Assembly (NCBI GenBank): GCA_009774735.1
Contig: VSOH01000045.1
Coordinates: 1 to 9,944 of the forward strand
Source of the DNA: Clostridiales bacterium
GTDB taxonomy: Bacteria; Bacillota_A; Clostridia; Oscillospirales; Acutalibacteraceae
Direction of reading: 5' to 3'
Length of the DNA stretch: 9,944 nt
A model generated the notes under the pieces. The model made no database searches and had not been told where the DNA came from. It was given only the letters and a program-made list of their open reading frames with translations. Below, piece by piece: positions 5,158-9,944 of this stretch. Made by a program: the position numbers and the translations under genes. Position 1 is the stretch's first letter. Every line of letters begins with the position of its first letter.

Positions 5158-6222
5158 TCAAATAATTGTTCCTCCGCCAAGGAGCGTTTCACCATCATAA
5201 AGAACTACTGCCTGCCCCTTGGTTATTGCTCTTTGCGGTTCATCAAAAACGACTTTGACATTACCATTATCAAGAATATAGGCTGCAGCAGGCTGTTCCC
5301 TCATATTATAACGAACACGGGCAGAGCATTTTATTTCCTTTGCAGGATTTGGTATAAGCCAATTAAAATCATTTGCTGTAAGCTCTTTGGAAAACAATTC
5401 ATCATTGGTACAAAGTGTAACAGTATTGTCATCAATATTTTTATCAGCCACATACATAGGCTTTCCAAAGGCAACACCAAGCCCCTTGCGCTGACCGTTG
5501 GTGTATCTTATAATACCCTGATGCTCACCGAGAACATTTCCGTTAACATCAACAAAATTACCCTTTGGATATGTTTTACCAAGATAACGCTCAATGAACT
5601 CTGCATAATCACCGTCAGGCACAAAGCAGATGTCCTGACTGTCTTTTTTTCGTGCATTAAGGAAATTATTCTCCTCGGCAATTTTTCTGATTTCGGTCTT
5701 TGAATATACACCAAGCGGAAAAATAATATGAGAAAGCTGCTCCTGTTTCAGTGAATAAAGAACATAACTCTGATCCTTTGAAGCATCCTCGCCTTTTTTC
5801 AAATAGAACCAGCCATCTTTTTCTTCAACCTTAGCATAATGACCTGTTACAACATAGTCAAAGCCAAGCTCCTTCATTTTCTGAAAAAGTCTTCTGAACT
5901 TTAAATATCGGTTACAGTCAATACAAGGGTTAGGTGTGCCGCCGTTTTCATAGGTGGCAATGAACTTATCAATAACCTTTTCCTTAAACTCGTCCTTAAA
6001 ATTGAAAACATAATAAGGCATTGAAAGCCTGTTGGCCACTGAACGTGCATCCTCAATGTCATCAAGTGAACAGCAGGTTTTCTCTCTGCTTATCATAATA
6101 TCATCATTGTCATAAAGCTTCATTGTAGCACCGATACAATCAAAGCCTTTTTCTTTCATCAAAAAAGCAGCAACGCTGGAATCAATGCCACCGCTCATTG
6201 CGATAATTGCTTTTTTACTCAT
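5158..6222 (-). CDS. mnmA: tRNA-specific 2-thiouridylase MnmA
   Basis: MnmA adenylates and thiolates U34 of the Glu, Gln and Lys tRNAs using persulfide sulfur passed on from a cysteine desulfurase. The 354 residues match the family length. The PP-loop SGGIDSS is at 10-16 for ATP binding. The catalytic cysteines are Cys100 (NPCIDC) and Cys200 (SQDICFVPDG). GHYAK (128-132) and SKDQSYVLYSL (149-159) are family hallmarks, and the C-terminal beta-barrel includes ARVRYNMREQPAAA. The ATG at 6222 lies 3 bases after the nadA stop, and its only ribosome binding site (AAGG) is within the end of nadA, so coupled translation is likely. It is the last gene of nifS-nifU-nadA-mnmA, where NifS is the probable sulfur donor. 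In many Firmicutes mnmA is next to a nifS-like gene, which agrees with this. Confidence 0.97.
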   Translation of the reverse strand: MSKKAIIAMSGGIDSSVAAFLMKEKGFDCIGATMKLYDNDDIMISREKTCCSLDDIEDARSVANRLSMPYYVFNFKDEFKEKVIDKFIATYENGGTPNPCIDCNRYLKFRRLFQKMKELGFDYVVTGHYAKVEEKDGWFYLKKGEDASKDQSYVLYSLKQEQLSHIIFPLGVYSKTEIRKIAEENNFLNARKKDSQDICFVPDGDYAEFIERYLGKTYPKGNFVDVNGNVLGEHQGIIRYTNGQRKGLGVAFGKPMYVADKNIDDNTVTLCTNDELFSKELTANDFNWLIPNPAKEIKCSARVRYNMREQPAAAYILDNGNVKVVFDEPQRAITKGQAVVLYDGETLLGGGTII

Positions 6223-6225
6223 AAA

Positions 6226-7140
6226 TTAACCAAGCCTTATCATTTCATCAATACATTTTTTCGCGCCCTTATAGGTTTCATCATCAAGCTCAATTTCCTC
6301 GCCAAAGGTTCCCTTACAGCAATTAAGCACATCAACAAGCGTTGTTGCCTTCATATTATTGCAAATACAGTCCTTTGAAAGCGGATAGAACTTTTTATCC
6401 GCACACTCAAGCTGAAGGTGTGTAACAATACTGTTTTCTGTTCCTATAATAAATTCCGTTGCACTGCTTTTTTTAGCATAATCCATAATCCCTGTTGTTG
6501 AACCGACATAGTCAGCAAGTGCCACAACTTCAGGTGTGCATTCGGGATGAACCAAAAATTCAGCATTCGGATAAAGTGCCTTCGCCTTTTCAACATCTTT
6601 AGCAGTCATTTTTGCGTGAGTAGGACAGCCGCCGTTAAGAAGCTTGAAATTCTTTTTAGGGAGCTGTTTTGAAATCCAGTCGCCTAAATTACAATCAGGA
6701 ATAAACAGAATGTTATCGTTATCAATCTTCTTGCAGATTTCAAGCGCTGACGATGATGTAACACACACATCACAAATTGTTTTCAGCTCACTTGTAGTAT
6801 TGATATAAGCCACAACCGTGTAATCGGGATATTGCTCTTTAACCTGAGCAATAGCCTCCTTGTCCATCATTTCAGCCATAGGACAGCCTGCAGTAGGATT
6901 TGCTAAAATAACCTTTTTGTCAGGCGAAAGGATTTTAACGGTTTCAGCCATAAAGCGAACACCGCACATAATAACAATTTTATTCTGCACCTGTGAAGCC
7001 TTTACAGAAAGTGCAAAGCTGTCACCTGTGAAATCGGCAACCTCTAATATTTCAGGGGACTGATAACAATGTGCTAAAATACAAATATCTTTTTCTTTTT
7101 TTAATTCCAAAATCTGATTTTGAATATCTTTAATACTCAT
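6226..7140 (-). CDS. nadA: Quinolinate synthase NadA
   Basis: NadA condenses iminoaspartate with dihydroxyacetone phosphate to quinolinate in de novo NAD synthesis and needs a [4Fe-4S] cluster. The 304 residues fit the short three-cysteine type. Recognisable segments are ILAHCYQSPEILEVADFTGDS (21-41), GVRFMAETVKILSP (60-73), NPTAGCPMA (81-89), SSALEIC, FIPDCNLG, GGCPTHA (170-176) and HPECTPEV (198-205). The likely cluster ligands are Cys86, Cys172 and Cys260 (CNNMK). The start at 7140 follows GGAGAG and shares one base with the stop of the scaffold gene (TAATG), which is tight coupling. A longer start at 7158 is rejected. nadB and nadC are not in the window. The position inside an Fe-S assembly operon suits an oxygen-sensitive cluster enzyme. 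Confidence 0.96.
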   Translation of the reverse strand: MSIKDIQNQILELKKEKDICILAHCYQSPEILEVADFTGDSFALSVKASQVQNKIVIMCGVRFMAETVKILSPDKKVILANPTAGCPMAEMMDKEAIAQVKEQYPDYTVVAYINTTSELKTICDVCVTSSSALEICKKIDNDNILFIPDCNLGDWISKQLPKKNFKLLNGGCPTHAKMTAKDVEKAKALYPNAEFLVHPECTPEVVALADYVGSTTGIMDYAKKSSATEFIIGTENSIVTHLQLECADKKFYPLSKDCICNNMKATTLVDVLNCCKGTFGEEIELDDETYKGAKKCIDEMIRLG

Positions 7141-7574
7141 TAATGCTCTCCGCAGCAATCACAATGACCGGCACAAAACAGCGACGGGTCATAGGATATG
7201 CCCTTCTTATCGTAATAATTTTTGACTGCCATTTTGACAGCCTCTTCTGCAAGAACGGAACAATGAATTTTAACCGGAGGCAAACCATCAAGAGCTTCAA
7301 CAACAGCCTTATTCGTAAGCGTTAAAGCTTTATCAATCGGCTGACCCTTAATCATTTCGGTAGCCATTGAGCTTGATGCGATTGCAGATGCACAGCCAAA
7401 GGTGTTGAACTTTACATCATCAATTATTCCGTCATCGGACACTTTGATATATATTTTCATAATATCGCCGCATTTTGCATTGCCGACTTCACCAATACCG
7501 TCTGCATTTTCAATTTTACCAACATTTCTTGGATTTGTAAAGTGGTCCATTACTTTTTCTGAATAAAGTGCCAT
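7140..7574 (-). CDS. iscU: Fe-S cluster assembly scaffold, IscU/NifU N-terminal type
   Basis: This scaffold builds iron-sulfur clusters from sulfur supplied by the desulfurase encoded just upstream. The 144 residues cover one NifU_N domain. The opening YSEKVMDHFTNPRNVG is diagnostic. The cluster ligands are Cys35 in GNAKCGD with Asp37, Cys61 in TFGCASAIASSS, and His104-Cys105 in KIHCSVLAEEA. The C-terminus adds a short Cys/His-rich tail (CAGHCDCCGEH, 134-144) not found in E. coli IscU. No Nfu domain or [2Fe-2S] NifU middle domain is fused. The ATG at 7574 follows GGGAG. The gap to nifS is 24 bases. Genes named nifU or iscU are used interchangeably for this clostridial type. The gene overlaps nadA by one base. 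Confidence 0.95.
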   Translation of the reverse strand: MALYSEKVMDHFTNPRNVGKIENADGIGEVGNAKCGDIMKIYIKVSDDGIIDDVKFNTFGCASAIASSSMATEMIKGQPIDKALTLTNKAVVEALDGLPPVKIHCSVLAEEAVKMAVKNYYDKKGISYDPSLFCAGHCDCCGEH

Positions 7575-7598
7575 ATTTTTTCTCCCGAATATTATTAA

Positions 7599-8783
7599 TT
7601 ACTTGTTTTCGCTTACAATTTTTTCCCACACAGGTGATATGGAACGAAGATATTCTACAACCTCAGTGATTGTCTTTATCATATATTCCATTTCATCTTC
7701 AGTGTTATTTTCATTAATAGACAGTCTTAGTGAGCCATGGGCAACCTCTACGGGAACACCGATTGCAAGAAGCACATGTGAAGGCTCAAGGCTGCCGCTT
7801 GTACAGGCAGAACCGCTTGACGCTCTGATTCCTTTCATATCAAGCAAAAGCAATAAGCTTTCACCCTCAATCCCTTCAAAGCACATATTAAGCGTACCGG
7901 GCAGATGAGCAGTCAAATCACCATTAATTCTGCTTCTTTCAATTGTTTTCAGCCCTTCTGCGAGTCTGTTCCTTAGTGCAGTAACCTTATCTGCATTGTC
8001 ATTGAGCCTTTCAACGGACTCTTTAAGTGCAGCAGTCATACCGACTATTGCTGCAAGATTTTCGGTACCTGCTCTTTTTCCTCGTTCCTGAGCGCCACCC
8101 TCAATTAAGCTGTGAACAGGTATGCCTTTTTTTACATAAAGAAAGCCAATACCCTTCGGACCATGGAACTTATGTGCCGACACTGAAAGCATATCAACAT
8201 TCATTTCTTCCACATGAACAGGAATATGACCTACTGCCTGAACTGCATCAGTATGAAATATAACACCTTTTTCCCGGCAGATTTTTCCTATTTCAGCTAC
8301 CGGCTGAATCGTACCTATCTCGTTATTAGCTGACATAATTGTTGCAAGGCAGGTATTGTCCTTGATTGCATTTGTAATATCTTCTGCCTTAACAATACCA
8401 TTTGGATGAATATCAAGCAGTGTAACCTCAAAGCCCTCTTTTTCAAGTGCGTTCAAAGTATGCAAAACTGCGTGGTGCTCAAATTTTGAAGATATAATAT
8501 GGTTTTTACCTTTTTTCTTCCCGTTATAAGCAGCGGTTCTTATAGCCTGGTTATCAGCTTCACTTCCGCCTGAGGTAAAATAAATTTCTTTAGGTGATGC
8601 TCCTATTAATTTTGCAATATCTTCCCTTGCGTTTTCGAGATGCATTTTTGCAATCTGACCATCTGTATGGAGTGACGACGGATTGCCGTATATTTCCGTT
8701 AAAAATGGCATCATCGCATCAAGTGCAGTCTGACTTAATTTTGTTGTTGCTGCATTATCTGCATATATTTTAAAATCGCTCAT
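7599..8783 (-). CDS. nifS: Cysteine desulfurase NifS/IscS
   Basis: This PLP enzyme takes sulfur from cysteine as a persulfide, giving alanine, and hands it to the scaffold (cluster assembly) and probably to MnmA (tRNA thiolation). The 394 residues match group I desulfurases. It opens IYADNAATTKLS. SGGSEADNQA (71-80) binds PLP phosphate. EHHA (102-105) contributes the His that stacks on the cofactor. HTDAVQAVGH (177-186) holds the PLP Asp, and SAHKFHGPKG (202-211) holds Lys205, the Schiff-base lysine. Cys327 lies in the long mobile loop SSGSACTSGSLEPSHVL typical of IscS/NifS rather than SufS. The ATG at 8783 is 20 or so bases from the likely transcription start and has only a modest ribosome binding site (GGTAGG). 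It is the first gene of a four-gene operon. The name iscS would be equally suitable. Confidence 0.96.
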   Translation of the reverse strand: MSDFKIYADNAATTKLSQTALDAMMPFLTEIYGNPSSLHTDGQIAKMHLENAREDIAKLIGASPKEIYFTSGGSEADNQAIRTAAYNGKKKGKNHIISSKFEHHAVLHTLNALEKEGFEVTLLDIHPNGIVKAEDITNAIKDNTCLATIMSANNEIGTIQPVAEIGKICREKGVIFHTDAVQAVGHIPVHVEEMNVDMLSVSAHKFHGPKGIGFLYVKKGIPVHSLIEGGAQERGKRAGTENLAAIVGMTAALKESVERLNDNADKVTALRNRLAEGLKTIERSRINGDLTAHLPGTLNMCFEGIEGESLLLLLDMKGIRASSGSACTSGSLEPSHVLLAIGVPVEVAHGSLRLSINENNTEDEMEYMIKTITEVVEYLRSISPVWEKIVSENK

Positions 8784-8791
8784 AGTTATAG

Positions 8792-8830
8792 CCTACCTTT
8801 CGAGTAGGAATATACCACTAATTCCCTACT
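8792..8830. promoter_or_regulatory. Inverted repeats over the nifS promoter, putative Rrf2-type (IscR/CymR-like) operator
   Basis: AGTAGGAAT (8803-8811) is mirrored by ATTCCCTACT (8821-8830), with one extra base in the second arm. Together they bracket the -10 box and spacer. A third half-site CCTAC (8792-8796) is an inverted copy of GTAGG (8804-8808). Half-sites of the TAGGAAT/ATTCCTA kind resemble those bound by Rrf2-family regulators in Firmicutes, such as CymR and IscR. The regulator assignment is inference, and no rrf2 gene lies in the window. Confidence 0.45.
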
Positions 8831-8837
8831 TTGTCAA
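8809..8837 (-). promoter_or_regulatory. Sigma-A promoter of nifS-iscU-nadA-mnmA
   Basis: On the minus strand TTGACA (8837-8832), a 17-base spacer and TATATT (8814-8809) form a near-consensus promoter just after the cysK terminator. The transcript should start near 8802, giving a leader of about 20 bases. Confidence 0.82.
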
Positions 8838-8857
8838 TAGGTTTTGTATATTTAATA

Positions 8858-8890
8858 ATAAAAAAATAGGAGGACAATAAGCCCTCCCAT
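8858..8890 (-). terminator. Intrinsic terminator after cysK
   Basis: On the minus strand, ATGGGAGGGC (8890-8881) pairs with GTCCTCCTAT (8875-8866) around the loop TTATT, with two G-U pairs. A U-rich tract follows (TTTTTTTATTATT including the last stem base). It lies 14 bases after the cysK stop codon and ends the cysteine synthesis transcript before the nifS promoter. Confidence 0.85.
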
Positions 8891-8904
8891 AGACCATATA
8901 ATGA

Positions 8905-9834
8905 TTATTCTGAAAATAGTGGTGTTGACAAATATCTGTCACCCGTATCCGGCAAAAGTGCAACAATTGTTTTGCCTTCATTTTCAGGTCTGGCAGCAAG
9001 CTCCTTAGCAGCATGCAGGGCTGCACCGCTTGAGATACCCACCAGAACACCCTCCTGCTTAGCAAATGCTCTGCCTGCTGAAAAAGCATCATCATTTTCA
9101 ACAGTAATAATTTCATCATAGATTGATGTATCGAGAGTTTGAGGTACAAAGCCTGCACCGATACCCTGAATTTTGTGAGGACCTGCCTCCCCCTTCGAGA
9201 GTACGGGTGATGTTGCAGGTTCAACTGCTACAATTTTTACATTCGGATTCTGCTCCTTAAGGTAAGCACCTGTACCTGAAACTGTTCCGCCTGTACCTAC
9301 ACCGGCTACAAAAATATCAACCTTACCTTCGGTATCCTTCCATATTTCAGGACCTGTTGTCGCTTTGTGTGTTGCAGGATTTACAGGATTAACAAACTGA
9401 CCTGCAATGAATGAATTCGGTATTTCCTTCGCAAGCTCCTCAGCTTTAGCAATTGCACCCTTCATTCCCTTAGCGCCGTCAGTAAGCACAAGTTCAGCAC
9501 CATAAGCCTTCATTAAATTACGACGCTCAACACTCATTGTTTCAGGCATCGTAATAATAATTCTGTAGCCCTTAACTGCTGCAATTGATGCAAGCCCAAT
9601 ACCCGTGTTACCACTTGTCGGCTCTATTATTACTGAGCCCTCTTTCAGAGCGCCTCTGTTCTCTGCATCTTCAATAATAGCTTTAGCAATTCTGTCCTTA
9701 ACAGAACCTGCAGGATTAAAATATTCAAGCTTAACAAGCACCTTGGCTTTTAAATCATTTTCCTTCACAAAATTGTTTGCTTCAACAAGCGGTGTGTTGC
9801 CCACAAGCTCAAGTGCGGATTTATAAACTGACAT
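8905..9834 (-). CDS. cysK: Cysteine synthase A (O-acetylserine sulfhydrylase)
   Basis: CysK makes cysteine from O-acetylserine and sulfide with PLP. The 309 residues fit the CysK family. VGNTPLVE (11-18) opens the domain. Lys46 in NPAGSVKDR is the PLP lysine. TSGNTGIGLA (73-82) is the substrate/PLP loop. GTGGT in VAGVGTGGTVSG binds the cofactor phosphate, and GISSGAALHAA and the late LLPDTGDRYLST complete the signature. The ATG at 9834 follows AGGAGG, which itself overlaps the stop of the preceding gene 12 bases upstream, so both are in one operon. The product feeds the desulfurase encoded next. CysK is preferred over CysM because of overall length and the GDRYLST end, but a broader O-acetylserine lyase label would be safe. 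Confidence 0.95.
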   Translation of the reverse strand: MSVYKSALELVGNTPLVEANNFVKENDLKAKVLVKLEYFNPAGSVKDRIAKAIIEDAENRGALKEGSVIIEPTSGNTGIGLASIAAVKGYRIIITMPETMSVERRNLMKAYGAELVLTDGAKGMKGAIAKAEELAKEIPNSFIAGQFVNPVNPATHKATTGPEIWKDTEGKVDIFVAGVGTGGTVSGTGAYLKEQNPNVKIVAVEPATSPVLSKGEAGPHKIQGIGAGFVPQTLDTSIYDEIITVENDDAFSAGRAFAKQEGVLVGISSGAALHAAKELAARPENEGKTIVALLPDTGDRYLSTPLFSE

Positions 9835-9846
9835 AGTATTTCCTCC

Positions 9847-9944
9847 TCATCCGATTGACTTAAATGCACGATCTAAGTCTTCAATTATATCATCAATATG
9901 TTCAGTACCGATTGAAAGTCTGATTGTATTAGGCTTAATATTCT
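9847..9944 (-). CDS. C-terminal end of a Cys/Met-metabolism PLP enzyme (O-acetylhomoserine sulfhydrylase or cystathionine synthase/lyase type), partial
   Basis: Only the last 31 codons are in the window, ending in TGA at 9847-9849. The residues TIRLSIGTEHIDDIIEDLDR and the closing AFKSIG match the conserved C-terminus of the Cys_Met_Meta_PP family (PF01053), where RLSVG-E-IDD-I-DL is near-universal. The family contains MetY, MetB, MetC and related enzymes, which cannot be told apart from the tail alone. Its place 12 bases upstream of cysK suggests O-acetylhomoserine sulfhydrylase or a trans-sulfuration enzyme in cysteine/methionine synthesis. The start is beyond the right edge. Confidence 0.88.
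   Translation of the reverse strand, partial: NIKPNTIRLSIGTEHIDDIIEDLDRAFKSIG

Noticed and set aside
5143..5703. 186-codon plus-strand open frame
   Set aside because: It is antisense to mnmA, rich in Ile/Cys/Asn in a way typical of shadow frames, and lacks a recognisable domain. The minus-strand gene is unmistakable.
8826..9224. 132-codon minus-strand open frame overlapping the end of cysK
   Set aside because: It is a shifted frame of cysK running through the cysK terminator, with His/Leu/Gln-rich nonsense composition.
1..9944. CRISPR array, insertion sequence, tRNA, phage genes
   Set aside because: No regularly spaced repeats, transposase or integrase motifs, tRNA-like cloverleaf or phage proteins were seen on either strand.

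Overview
The window is AT-rich, densely packed and almost entirely coded on the minus strand. The Ala/Lys/Ile-rich proteins, strong GGAGG-type ribosome binding sites, TTGACA-17-TATAAT promoters and a NifS/NifU-type iron-sulfur system point to a Gram-positive Clostridia-class Firmicute, probably a gut-type relative of Ruminococcus/Eubacterium. The species assignment is inference. No mobile element, CRISPR array, tRNA or rRNA was seen.

Reading along the minus strand, from the right edge to the left:
(1) The end of a trans-sulfuration-type PLP enzyme, then cysK (cysteine synthase), closed by an intrinsic terminator.
(2) A strong promoter with inverted repeats, driving nifS - nifU/iscU - nadA - mnmA. 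Cysteine desulfurase and its scaffold sit with one Fe-S enzyme of NAD synthesis (quinolinate synthase) and the tRNA 2-thiouridylase. This is a sulfur-trafficking operon placed right after the cysteine-making genes.
(3) Directly behind mnmA, a second strong promoter starts a short leader RNA. It encodes a 28-residue peptide and can fold into two alternatives: an intrinsic terminator with a 14-bp stem and U7, or an antiterminator in which the end of the peptide gene pairs with the 5' arm of the terminator. Behind it lie three genes: GNAT acetyltransferase, class I SAM methyltransferase and GNAT acetyltransferase. This architecture is the classical one for ribosome-mediated attenuation of antibiotic-response genes and is the most interesting part of the window. 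The last GNAT gene seems to carry a nonsense codon 13 sense codons before its ancestral end.
(4) A third strong promoter, with a 17-bp palindrome over its -10 box, drives a three-gene ABC importer: lipoprotein, permease and ATPase of the TrpXYZ-like type. A 14-bp hairpin lies between the lipoprotein and permease genes.
(5) The first ~310 bases hold no convincing gene. They contain two terminator-like hairpins that separate the ABC operon from whatever lies to the left.

Taken together, this is an ordinary chromosomal backbone of sulfur/Fe-S/NAD/tRNA modification and nutrient uptake genes, with a small inducible modification-enzyme cassette between the Fe-S operon and the importer.
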